This document shows positions 43,002 to 52,628 of a DNA stretch of 64,000 bases, one piece after another. Every line of letters begins with the position of its first letter. Position 1 is the stretch's first letter. This DNA comes from Desertifilum tharense IPPAS B-1220 (GTDB lineage: Bacteria > Cyanobacteriota > Cyanobacteriia > Cyanobacteriales > Desertifilaceae). The translations under genes and the position numbers were made by a program. Location: assembly GCF_001746915.1 (NCBI RefSeq), contig NZ_MJGC01000053.1, positions 176,058 to 240,057 of the forward strand, in the 5' to 3' direction. The notes under the pieces are model-generated. The model ran no database searches. It was not told the DNA's origin and saw only the letters and a program-made list of their open reading frames with translations.

Positions 43002-46000
43002 ATGAATCGCTTTCCCTCGCCAGAGAATTCAGATCGCTCGTCCATCGCCGCACAACTGGTATTTTTTTCTCAAGGAACTGCGATCGCCGTTATCGCCATT
43101 GGGATCGCCACGATTTGCGGCTGGTTGTTCGATCTGCCATTGCTTGCAGCTATTCATCCCCGCTTTGCCACCATGAAAGCGAATACTGCACTGTGTTTTA
43201 TTCTCAGCGGGATGGCGCTTGGGTTGGAGCATTGCGCCTATAGGTATCGTTGGCGGTGGCTGCAATCTGTTGAACGCGCGATCGCTTGGACGATCGGTTT
43301 GATTGCGCTCTTCACTTTAGGGCAATACCTGACGGGGTTCAATTTTGGTATTGATGAACTGTTGATTTCTCAACCTGAACCGTTCGGGCAACTTTCCACC
43401 CCAGGGCGCATGGCTCCAAATACGGCTGTTGCCTTCCTGGGCGTGGGTTTCGCCCTTGTCGCGATGAAAAGCCGTCGTCCTAATTATCTAGTGGTGCAAA
43501 TTTTGGCTGCTGTTGCCGGATTCATTGGTTTTGCTGGACTGATGGGTTATGTTTATAAAAGCGTATATTTTTATACGACCCATATTACGGGTATGGCATT
43601 TCACACAGCGATCGCCCTTCTTCTACTCAGTAGCGGCATTTTGTGCGCCCATCCCGATCGGGGCTTGGCGAGGTTAGTCCGAGGTCAAGGAGCTGGAAGC
43701 ATTGTCATTCGTCAGTTATTACCCTTAGCAATTTTCCTGCCGCCCCTAGTTTCGGGTATTACTCACTTCGGCTATCACCAACAGCTTTACACCACAGAAG
43801 TAGAAGTTGCGATCGCTGCGACTTTAAATGTAGTTATTTTTGTTGCTTTAGTAATCCGTAATGCCCTAACTCTCAACCGTATTGACGCGTGCCGCCAGCA
43901 AGTAGAAGCCAGACTCGTGCAACTGGCAGCGATTGTTGACTCTTCCCAGGATGCCATCATCAGTCAATCGATCGACGGCACAATTTTAAGCTGGAATGCC
44001 GCCGCCGAGCAGATGTTTGGCTACCGCGCTCAAGACACAATCGGCAAATCCTTTTGTCCCATTGTACCGCCAGAACTCAAGCCAGACTTTCATGCCATTT
44101 TACAAAGAGTGCTTCAAGGGGAGCGCGTCGAAGAGTATGAAATGCAATGCTTCCATCAAGACGGACATCGCATTGAGATTGCAGCCACGATTTCACCCAT
44201 TTACGCAGCCCGAACTCCAACCGAGGGGAACCGGGTTAGGCAAATTATCGGCGTTTCCACCATTCAACGCGACATCAGCGCCCGCAAGCACTTAGAGTTA
44301 CAACTTCAATCCCTCAGTCAGCGCCTGGAATTTCTCCTCTCTACAAGTCCGGCGGTCATTTTTAGCTTTCAGCCCCAGTTTGGCGATCGCTTAACTTATA
44401 TCAGTAGCAATGTTACCCAAGTCCTCGGTTATCCACCCTATCATTTCAAGCGCAATCCTCACTTTTGGCAAGAGCGCGTACATTCAGAAGATTTACACTC
44501 AGTTTTAGAGATATTTCACCAAGCCATAGAATCTGGGTATGGTGCCTATGAGTACCGATTTTTACACGCCGATGGCACCTATCGCTGGCTGCACGAGGCG
44601 ATTCGCTTAGTGCGAGATGATTTGGGACAACCCCTAGAAATTGTTGGCTACCTCGTTGATATTGGCGATCGCAAACAGACAGAATTAGAACTCTTTCGCA
44701 GCCGAGATTTGCGAGAAGCCGTGTTTAACGGTTCCACAGATGCCTTATTCCTCGTCGATCCGATATCGCTTCTGACAATGGACTGTAACGAACGCGCCGT
44801 TGAATTATTTGAAGCCGAAAATCGGGAAGCCTTAATTCAAATTGAAGGACATCGGTTGCAGAAACAGCCCTTTACCCCAGAAGAGTTAGAACAGATTAAC
44901 CAAGACTTACAAACTCAGGGATTCTGGCACCTTGAAGTCGAGTATCTTACAAAGAAAGGCAATTCATTCTGGGGAAGCCTCGCCGCCAAACCCATTCAAG
45001 TGGGCGGACAAACCCTGCAACTTGTCAGAGTCAGCGATATTAGCGATCGCAAATGTGCGGAACTGGCCTTGCAACAAGCCAAAGAAGCCGCAGAAATTGC
45101 CAGCAATTCCAAAAGCACCTTTCTGGCGAATATGAGCCACGAATTAAGAACGCCCCTGAATGCCATTTTAGGCTTTGCTCAAATTCTTAACCGCGATCCC
45201 AACCTCACCCCCCAAGTCCGAGAATACCTGCAAATTATTCAGCGCAGTGGCGATCATTTACTCAGCCTCATTAACGATGTCCTCGACTTATCTAAAATTG
45301 AAGCCGGACGGACGACCCTCGAAACCAGCAGTTTTGATTTACATACCCTGTTGCGATCGCTCTGGGAAATGTTGAGAGAGCGAGCCGAAAACCGAGGACT
45401 CTACCTCGCCTTAACGATCGCCGATGAAGTGCCGCAATATATTGAAGCCGATGAAAGCAAACTCCGGCAAGTGCTGATTAACCTATTGGGAAATGCCATC
45501 AAGTTTACCCCTCGCGGTAGCGTTACGCTCCGCGTTCAAACCAGCCGCTTCCAGCAACCGACGGCTTCTTCTCCCCGTAGCGTGCGCTTAAGATTTGCCG
45601 TTATTGATACCGGAATTGGCATTGCAGCCCAAGATTTGGAGACGATTTTTGAGGCATTTGTCCAAGCCAGTTCGGGAAAACGAATGTCTCAAGGAACGGG
45701 TTTAGGACTGACCATTAGCCGCAAGTTTGTGGAACTGATGGGAGGACAGCTATCGGTTAGCAGCCAAGAGTCCCAAGGGAGTACCTTCGCCTTTGAGATT
45801 CCGGTAAACTTAGCGAGCGATCGCGTTGCTTCCCTCTCCCCTCAAACTCGCCAACCCGTAGCGTTAGCCCCCGATCAACCCGCCTATCGGCTATTGGTTG
45901 TAGACGATAACGCTGAAAACCGCTTCCTATTGGTCAAGATTCTCCAAGATTTGGGCTTCCAAGTCAATCAAGCCAGTAGCGGATCGGAAGCATTAGCCCT

Positions 46001-46523
46001 TTGGGAAAGTTGGCAACCCGATTTAATCTGGATGGATATTCGGATGCCAGATCTCGATGGCTACGAGGTAACGCAAAGGATTCGCTCAACTCTCAAAGGT
46101 CAATCTCCAATTATTGTGGCGCTAACGGCTCAGGCTTCTGTGAGCGATCGCTCATCGGCCTTAGCGTCGGGTTGCAACGATTATCTCACCAAACCCCTTC
46201 AGGATCGTCTCGTCTTTGCCAAGCTGACCGAATATTTGGGGGTGCGCTATGTGTATGCAGAGGAGGACTCCAGTATAGGGGGAGTCACATCGCAACTCGA
46301 AATGCTTCCCCTAGATGCCGCCAGTCTAGGCGCAATGTCTGCGGAATGGCTCAATCAACTCTATCAAGCCAGCCGACTATGCGATTATGAGGTAGTTTTG
46401 CAGCTTTTAGAACAAATCCCCGACTCAGAGTTACCGTTGCGTCACGCCCTAGAAGGTCTGGCTAACAATTTTCAGTTTAAGGCGATCGCGAATTTGATTA
46501 GCGACTATCGGAAGTTGACGTAG
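43002..46523 (+). CDS. Membrane-bound hybrid histidine kinase with multiple PAS domains
   Basis: I start at the ATG at 43002 (MNRFPSPENSDRSS); an upstream TTG would add 11 residues. About 1173 residues: a membrane sensor with about eight helices (about 15-290); three PAS domains (about 300-420 with SQSIDGTILSWNAAAEQMFGY; 430-550 with FSFQPQFGDRLTYISSNVTQVLGY; 560-680); HisKA with FLANMSHELRTPLNAILGF (His near 712); HATPase (LLGNAIKFTPRG, DTGIGI, GTGLGLTISRKF); a receiver domain (about 960-1080; LLVVDDNAENRFLL, Asp in IWMDIRMPD); and a C-terminal helical tail (about 1095-1173) that lacks the His of an Hpt domain. Input signal and partners are unknown. Confidence 0.9.
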   Translation: MNRFPSPENSDRSSIAAQLVFFSQGTAIAVIAIGIATICGWLFDLPLLAAIHPRFATMKANTALCFILSGMALGLEHCAYRYRWRWLQSVERAIAWTIGLIALFTLGQYLTGFNFGIDELLISQPEPFGQLSTPGRMAPNTAVAFLGVGFALVAMKSRRPNYLVVQILAAVAGFIGFAGLMGYVYKSVYFYTTHITGMAFHTAIALLLLSSGILCAHPDRGLARLVRGQGAGSIVIRQLLPLAIFLPPLVSGITHFGYHQQLYTTEVEVAIAATLNVVIFVALVIRNALTLNRIDACRQQVEARLVQLAAIVDSSQDAIISQSIDGTILSWNAAAEQMFGYRAQDTIGKSFCPIVPPELKPDFHAILQRVLQGERVEEYEMQCFHQDGHRIEIAATISPIYAARTPTEGNRVRQIIGVSTIQRDISARKHLELQLQSLSQRLEFLLSTSPAVIFSFQPQFGDRLTYISSNVTQVLGYPPYHFKRNPHFWQERVHSEDLHSVLEIFHQAIESGYGAYEYRFLHADGTYRWLHEAIRLVRDDLGQPLEIVGYLVDIGDRKQTELELFRSRDLREAVFNGSTDALFLVDPISLLTMDCNERAVELFEAENREALIQIEGHRLQKQPFTPEELEQINQDLQTQGFWHLEVEYLTKKGNSFWGSLAAKPIQVGGQTLQLVRVSDISDRKCAELALQQAKEAAEIASNSKSTFLANMSHELRTPLNAILGFAQILNRDPNLTPQVREYLQIIQRSGDHLLSLINDVLDLSKIEAGRTTLETSSFDLHTLLRSLWEMLRERAENRGLYLALTIADEVPQYIEADESKLRQVLINLLGNAIKFTPRGSVTLRVQTSRFQQPTASSPRSVRLRFAVIDTGIGIAAQDLETIFEAFVQASSGKRMSQGTGLGLTISRKFVELMGGQLSVSSQESQGSTFAFEIPVNLASDRVASLSPQTRQPVALAPDQPAYRLLVVDDNAENRFLLVKILQDLGFQVNQASSGSEALALWESWQPDLIWMDIRMPDLDGYEVTQRIRSTLKGQSPIIVALTAQASVSDRSSALASGCNDYLTKPLQDRLVFAKLTEYLGVRYVYAEEDSSIGGVTSQLEMLPLDAASLGAMSAEWLNQLYQASRLCDYEVVLQLLEQIPDSELPLRHALEGLANNFQFKAIANLISDYRKLT

Positions 46524-46526
46524 CGG

Positions 46527-46590
46527 GAAGAAGGGAGTTGGGAGTTAGGAGTTAGGGGTTGGGGAAAGAAGGGAGTTGGGAGTTGAGGAG
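46527..46590 (+). repeat. GGGAGTT-family short tandem repeat
   Basis: About 65 bases of GAAGAAGGGAGTTGGGAGTTAGGAGTTAGGGGTTGGGG units beginning three bases after the stop codon of the hybrid kinase. G-rich strand on the coding strand. Confidence 0.85.
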
Positions 46591-46629
46591 ATAAGGAGGT
46601 GGGGGGATGACTTTCCTGTTGGGAAACCT

Positions 46630-46765
46630 CAGACTCAGCACTCTGTTCCCACTCAGCACTCAGCACTTTACACTCAGCACTCTGTTCCCACTCAGCACTC
46701 AGCACTTTACACTCAGCACTTAGAGAAGCACTCAGCACTTTACACTCAGCACTCTGTTCCCACTC
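46630..46765. repeat. CAGCACT short tandem repeat
   Basis: About 135 bases made of ACTCAGCACTCTGTTCCC and ACTCAGCACTTTACACTCAGCAC units in direct order, same family as 40796-40850. It lies between the hybrid kinase and chlL, beyond the GGGAGTT repeat, and includes no gene. The 70- and 98-residue frames across it are artefacts. Confidence 0.85.
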
Positions 46766-47197
46766 GGAACTTTGCACTAAAAAATTGATGATTTTTAACA
46801 TTCATAAGAGTGGCTAGGGTGTGGGGATCTGCCGGTGGGTTGAGGATGGGTAGATTCGGCGATCGCGCTCAGGTATTTGTACTCAAGATAGAGTGCGATC
46901 GCCCCTAAACTCAGGGGTTGCTAGCGCTGAATTCGTGGGTTTTAGCTTTTTGTGTTTTGTTCCAACTTTTATAAAAAGCGTACTCTAAATATAAATAAAA
47001 TCTTTTATAGCGCTCCTGTAGAGATTCGCAAGGACTAGAATTCAAAAATCTATCAAATTCGCTCAAATCAGCCAAATTCCGACCAATTCTAGATTGTCTG
47101 CCCCTTTCATTCCGCCAGCAGTTCGTCAATAATGCGATTGGACAGACAAAACCCTCTAGACCCTCAGATTTAAAACGCAACGATAGGAGAACCCAGC
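46766..47197. other. chlL upstream region
   Basis: About 430 bases before chlL, with two HIP1-like GCGATCGC sites near 46859 and 46898 and an AT-rich stretch (46950-47060). A minus-strand frame here (46911-47243) overlaps the chlL start and has no recognisable product. The promoter of the chl operon should be in this stretch; I could not identify its boxes. AGGAG at 47186 is the chlL ribosome binding site. Confidence 0.5.
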
Positions 47198-48064
47198 GTG
47201 AAACTTTCAGTTTATGGAAAAGGCGGCATCGGCAAATCCACAACCAGTTGCAACATCTCCGCAGCCTTAGCCAAACGCGGTAAAAAAGTCCTGCAAATTG
47301 GTTGCGACCCCAAACACGACAGCACCTTTACCCTGACAGGCTTTTTAATTCCCACCATCATCGACACCCTTCAGGAAAAGGACTACCACTACGAAGATGT
47401 CTGGCCTGAAGATGTCATTTACAAAGGCTATGCTGGCGTTGATTGCGTTGAAGCAGGCGGTCCTCCCGCCGGTGCAGGCTGTGGCGGCTATGTTGTCGGC
47501 GAAACCGTCAAACTCCTTAAAGAACTGAATGCCTTCGACGAATACGACGTGATCCTATTCGATGTCCTGGGTGACGTAGTGTGCGGCGGATTTGCGGCCC
47601 CCCTCAACTACTCCGACTATTGCATGATTGTCACCGATAATGGCTTTGATGCCCTGTTTGCAGCCAACCGCATTGCAGCATCCGTGCGCGAAAAAGCCCG
47701 GACTCACCCCTTGCGCCTCGCTGGGTTAATTGGCAACCGCACCTCCAAACGGGACTTAATCGATAAATACATCGAAGCCGTTCCCATGCCCGTTTTAGAA
47801 ATTTTACCCCTGATTGAAGATATCCGCGTTTCCCGCGTCAAAGGTAAAACTATCTTTGAAATGGCTGAAACCGATCCTTCTCTGCTGCCGGTTTGCGACT
47901 ATTACCTCAACATTGCCGATCAAATTCTTTCGCGTCCTGAAGGCGTCGTTCCTCAAGATTCCCCCGATCGCGATTTATTCTCCTTATTATCCGACTTTTA
48001 CCTCAATCCTCCCCAAACGGCCGCCAAGACTCAAGAAGAAGAACTCGATTTAATGATGGTTTAG
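47198..48064 (+). CDS. chlL: Light-independent protochlorophyllide reductase, ATP-binding subunit ChlL
   Basis: 288 residues, starting at a GTG 8 bases after AGGAG. NifH-like: P-loop [13 protein letters not shown] (8-20), [12 protein letters not shown], the two [4Fe-4S] cysteines in [15 protein letters not shown] and [15 protein letters not shown]. It is the reductase component that hands ATP-driven electrons to ChlN/ChlB for dark reduction of protochlorophyllide. Full length, all key residues present. It heads the chlL-DUF5331-chlN cluster. The enzyme is oxygen-sensitive and in cyanobacteria works alongside the light-dependent enzyme; chlB is not in the window. Confidence 0.98.
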   Translation: MKLSVYGKGGIGKSTTSCNISAALAKRGKKVLQIGCDPKHDSTFTLTGFLIPTIIDTLQEKDYHYEDVWPEDVIYKGYAGVDCVEAGGPPAGAGCGGYVVGETVKLLKELNAFDEYDVILFDVLGDVVCGGFAAPLNYSDYCMIVTDNGFDALFAANRIAASVREKARTHPLRLAGLIGNRTSKRDLIDKYIEAVPMPVLEILPLIEDIRVSRVKGKTIFEMAETDPSLLPVCDYYLNIADQILSRPEGVVPQDSPDRDLFSLLSDFYLNPPQTAAKTQEEELDLMMV

Positions 48065-48168
48065 GCATAGATCCGCCATTTCTCCTCTGTTGCCGATGTG
48101 CGAAAGGCAGTATCATCGCACTGATTGTGCCTTGATGTTGGTTCTATTAGCACGGATGTAACGGAATC

Positions 48169-48540
48169 GTGAATATGGCTTTCTTTGATAACTTTACGGC
48201 GGCAATTCGCCAAAAGTGGCTGGACTACTACCAAACCAATCGTCCCTGGTTGATTTTGCAAATGGAAGTCCGTTCGGAAGTAACGCCCGATGGCGGTCGG
48301 CGGCCTGTATCTTCCCTGTTACTGGGGGTGGTGAACGCCCTAGAACCAAAATTAGGGAATCTGATGGTGCCGTTCTTCAAACTCAACTCAGACGAGGACG
48401 CGCTAGTAGAAGTTTTGGGGTTAAACTTCGACCCCGAAAAAGAACTCAATAAACAATCCTCTGTTCCTGTCAGTTCTATATCAACGCCCGAAAACGAAAC
48501 GCGCCTATTACCCGATTCTCAGGAATCGAATGACTTTTAG
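48169..48540 (+). CDS. DUF5331-type small protein between chlL and chlN
   Basis: 121-123 residues; the start is either a GTG at 48169 or an ATG at 48175 (MAFFDNFTAAIRQKW). The N-terminal 70 residues have the pattern WLDYYQTNRPWLILQMEVRSEVTPDGGRRPVSSLLLGVVNALEPKLGNLMVPFFKLN, typical of DUF5331, which is found at this position in many cyanobacteria. The C-terminal tail is polar and variable. No catalytic or cofactor motif is visible. Conserved position between chlL and chlN suggests a role in assembly or regulation of the dark reductase, but this is inference. Confidence 0.8.
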   Translation: MNMAFFDNFTAAIRQKWLDYYQTNRPWLILQMEVRSEVTPDGGRRPVSSLLLGVVNALEPKLGNLMVPFFKLNSDEDALVEVLGLNFDPEKELNKQSSVPVSSISTPENETRLLPDSQESNDF

Positions 48541-49965
<1,425 letters not shown>

Positions 49966-49979
49966 AACAGTTAATCGTT

Positions 49980-50020
49980 AAAAAGACAGTTGATAGCTAG
50001 TGTTGTCAACTGTCTTTTTT
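49980..50020 (+). terminator. Rho-independent terminator after chlN
   Basis: AAAAAGACAGTTGA (49980-49993) pairs with TCAACTGTCTTTTTT (50006-50020). The stem is about 14 bases and ends in a T-run on the plus strand. The complementary A-run also makes it usable for the converging toxin-antitoxin pair. Confidence 0.85.
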
Positions 50021-50078
50021 AATATCGCAAAGTATCTACTCAGCACGCTGCTACACAGAAGCTAAAACTCAACCCTCT

Positions 50079-50561
50079 TCATTGTTCGCCCTGAAACTCC
50101 TTCAGAAGTCTCTCAATTAGCTGAGGAGAAGCTCGAAATGTTGTTTGCTGCAATTGGGCGATCGCGTCTGGAAAGCTAATCAAACCCCGTTTGGCGGCAG
50201 TCCCCAAAATTCCGAGAACTCCAATAATAGACAGATTTCGTTTGAGTGCAAGTTGTCTTGCAGCCCTATCATCTAATAAAACGAGATCTGCCTTTAATTG
50301 TTCTGCTAGGGCGATCGCTTCTCGTTCTCCTAGATCCAAGTCATTTAAAGCCCTGTCAATCTCTTCGGTAACAGATTGGATTTCTAACCAATCAGGTGGG
50401 TAAGCCATCCAACGTTTGACTACTACTGGTGCATCTGAATTGAGTAACTCGGTACAAACACTTTGAGGAATAATAACCCGCCCATACAGTTGCGGTAATA
50501 GCTCAACTAGATTGATTAACAGAAGGTAGCACAAGGGCGACGTATCTGAAACAACAATCAT
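50079..50561 (-). CDS. DUF3368 PIN-like toxin component
   Basis: 160 residues of the DUF3368 family, PIN-fold proteins that act as putative RNase toxins of UPF0175-linked modules. Acidic PIN residues appear as VVSDTSPLCYL (D6), the ELL stretch, DLDLGEREAIALAEQ and VLLDDRAARQLA. IIGVLGILGTAAKRGLI is the typical C-terminal helix. It overlaps the upstream UPF0175 gene by four bases (ATGA). Activity is inferred from the fold. Confidence 0.88.
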   Translation of the reverse strand: MIVVSDTSPLCYLLLINLVELLPQLYGRVIIPQSVCTELLNSDAPVVVKRWMAYPPDWLEIQSVTEEIDRALNDLDLGEREAIALAEQLKADLVLLDDRAARQLALKRNLSIIGVLGILGTAAKRGLISFPDAIAQLQQTTFRASPQLIERLLKEFQGEQ

Positions 50562-50842
50562 ACAGGTCTCAACTTGCCCTCTTCCTCTAAGTGCTGCATA
50601 GTCAGCATATCTTGCTCAAAATCGGCTTCGTCATAATTAAGATATACCCCTTTAGCCTTCAGGAAAGCATCGGCATCCAGTCGGGTTGATAACCCCAGTA
50701 ACTCTCGCACCTTGCCTGTACTCATTGCCCCTTCTCGATAGGCTTCAACCACCATAATTTCCAGTAGTTTTCGCTCTAGATCGCCCCATTTTGCCTGTAA
50801 ATCGCGGGCAACCCCGTCAGGAATTTGAATTTGAATTTCCAT
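50558..50842 (-). CDS. UPF0175 antitoxin-like protein
   Basis: 94 residues. I start at the ATG at 50842 (MEIQIQIPDGVARDLQAKWGDLERKLLE); the longer frame adds 11 residues without support. UPF0175 members have the pattern RKLLEIMVVEAYREGAMSTGKVRELLGLSTRLDADAFLKAKGVYLNYDEADFEQDM, a helix-turn-helix-like fold that probably binds its own promoter and neutralises the DUF3368 protein. It overlaps the toxin gene by four bases, the usual order antitoxin-toxin. Confidence 0.88.
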   Translation of the reverse strand: MEIQIQIPDGVARDLQAKWGDLERKLLEIMVVEAYREGAMSTGKVRELLGLSTRLDADAFLKAKGVYLNYDEADFEQDMLTMQHLEEEGKLRPV

Positions 50843-51099
50843 AAACACACGCCCTAGTTGCCTCGATCCTTTCATTACTAAGAATAAACCCCAAGTCTGG
50901 CTTGGGGCTAAAGACGCAGTTAGGAGGTATCTTGAAATCCAAAGTTATCTGCGATTTTGGGTTGGCCTCTAGAGATTTAACAAGTTCTTAATCTCTTCAG
51001 TGAGTTAGGTGTCGAAACATACAAAAAGCGATCGCCCTCAGAAATCCTCAAGCCTCTTGGTGTTTAATTCAATAACCCTAGCTTTTGGAGGATCGAGAT

Positions 51100-52473
51100 A
51101 TGAACCTTCAGCAAATGGAACTCTATCAACGCATTCAAGATTTTGCCCTAGACGAACCAGCAGCGACCTATCCGTTTAGCCAGCGGCTAGCCAGGGAAAA
51201 TCAGTGGAGTGCAGAGTATACGCAAAGGGCGATCGCAGAATATAAGAAATTCGCCTTTCTCGCGGTTGCAGCCGGACATCCCGTTTCACCCCCCAAACCC
51301 ATCGACCAAGTTTGGCACCTCCACCTAATTTACACGCGTTCCTACTGGGGGGAATTTTGCCCCAAGATTCTCCAAAAAGACTTTCATCACGAACCCTCCC
51401 AAGGTGGACGCCAGGAGGTTGATAAGTTTGCAGACTGGTACGATCGCACCTTAAATAGCTATCAGGCTTTCTTTGGTGAAACTCCCCCGGCGGATATCTG
51501 GACTGTATGCCTGTCTCCCCAGAAAAAGCGGAGTTTTGCCGGAAAATTCCCGCTTGGGGTGGGGCTTTTTGCGATCGCCTTTACCCTCACCGCCTGTCAG
51601 CCTAACACAGGTATCCCCCTCTTAAATGATGCCCTCAACCTTCCTGGGCCGAAGTTTTTGTTACTTTATATTGGGGTTGCAGGTCTAGCCTTTGCTTTAG
51701 CTTGGGTGTGGCGCTGGTTATTGATACATTTACATTCGCCGCAACCCATTCCTAACCTCGATCCCTACGACATCGCTTATCTCGCCCAGGGACATAAACG
51801 AACGGTGGAGACGGCGATCGCGCATTTGGTGCAACAAGGATATCTCAAAGTCGATGTTGATGGCAGACGCCTAGAAGTCGAACAAGACTTACCGGAAAAT
51901 AGCCATCCTTTAGAAAAACTGATTGTAGAACTCACCCACGATCGGGGAGAACTGTGGCATATTCAATCGTTCTCAAGGGATGCAACTGATGCGATCGCCC
52001 AACGCCTTGAAAAGCTAGGCTTAGTTTTTAACCCCCAACAGGCAGTTGCGATCGCCTTTACCTCTGCCATTCCCATCGGTCTTACCTTACTCTTTGGCGC
52101 GAGTAAAATCTTTATCGGTCTTGCCAGGTCTAGACCCGTCGATTACTTGGTGATGTTATGCTTCCTAACACTCATCCTCGGCATATATTTCTTGCGTCTT
52201 CCCCTGACTCGGCGTCCTTCCGGCGATACTTTATTAGATAAACTCAGAACCGAATACGCCGCGAACCCCCAACCAGACCTCTTTGCCTTTGCCATCAACG
52301 GTCCTGTAGCCTTAGCCGTTGATTGGTCAGACTTATATAACTTCTTCTACCCTCGCACAGTTACTTCTTCTAGTAGCTATAGCGGCAGCAGTTGCAGCAG
52401 TTGCGGAGGCGGAGGCGGCTGTGGAGGAGGCGGCGGCGGTTGCGGAGGCGGTTGTGGTGGCTGCGGCGGTTGA
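51100..52473 (+). CDS. TIGR04222-type membrane protein with GRDP-like N-terminus and Gly/Cys-rich tail
   Basis: 457 residues; the ATG at 51100 has GGAGG at the right distance, five codons after an unsupported earlier start. The N-terminal part (about 5-140) has IDQVWHLHLIYTRSYWGEFCP, a glycine-rich-domain-protein-like helical domain. Two or more membrane segments follow (about 150-175, KFPLGVGLFAIAFTLTAC; 190-210), with others at 325-380, and TIGR04222-like soluble parts with LDPYDIAYLAQGHKRTVETAIAHLVQQGYL. The final 36 residues are Ser then Gly/Cys only, with eight cysteines in CGG-type spacing. Function unknown; the tail could bind metal or be crosslinked. Confidence 0.8.
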   Translation: MNLQQMELYQRIQDFALDEPAATYPFSQRLARENQWSAEYTQRAIAEYKKFAFLAVAAGHPVSPPKPIDQVWHLHLIYTRSYWGEFCPKILQKDFHHEPSQGGRQEVDKFADWYDRTLNSYQAFFGETPPADIWTVCLSPQKKRSFAGKFPLGVGLFAIAFTLTACQPNTGIPLLNDALNLPGPKFLLLYIGVAGLAFALAWVWRWLLIHLHSPQPIPNLDPYDIAYLAQGHKRTVETAIAHLVQQGYLKVDVDGRRLEVEQDLPENSHPLEKLIVELTHDRGELWHIQSFSRDATDAIAQRLEKLGLVFNPQQAVAIAFTSAIPIGLTLLFGASKIFIGLARSRPVDYLVMLCFLTLILGIYFLRLPLTRRPSGDTLLDKLRTEYAANPQPDLFAFAINGPVALAVDWSDLYNFFYPRTVTSSSSYSGSSCSSCGGGGGCGGGGGGCGGGCGGCGG

Positions 52474-52494
52474 CCCAATTTAAGAAACAACTTT

Positions 52495-52518
52495 AGGGGG
52501 GTCAGGCCCCTTTTTTTT
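52495..52518 (+). terminator. Rho-independent terminator after the membrane protein
   Basis: AGGGG (52495-52499) pairs with CCCCT (52507-52511) across a short loop, and a run of eight T follows (52511-52518). It lies about 20 bases after the stop codon, on the plus strand. Confidence 0.8.
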
Positions 52519-52628
52519 GGGCCTTATCTGCGATCGCAAACCTAACGGATGGCCGAGAAATTCTCCTCAACTTGACTGTATACTTTTGTGAAATGTTAAG
52601 AAAACTATTTTGACAGCAAGGAGGAAAG

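Noticed and set aside
46505..46801. 98-codon minus-strand frame upstream of chlL
   Set aside because: It is a translation of the CAGCACT repeat (SAECKVLSAEWEQ units).
46911..47243. 110-codon minus-strand frame overlapping the chlL start
   Set aside because: It overlaps a certain gene in antisense and has no family resemblance.
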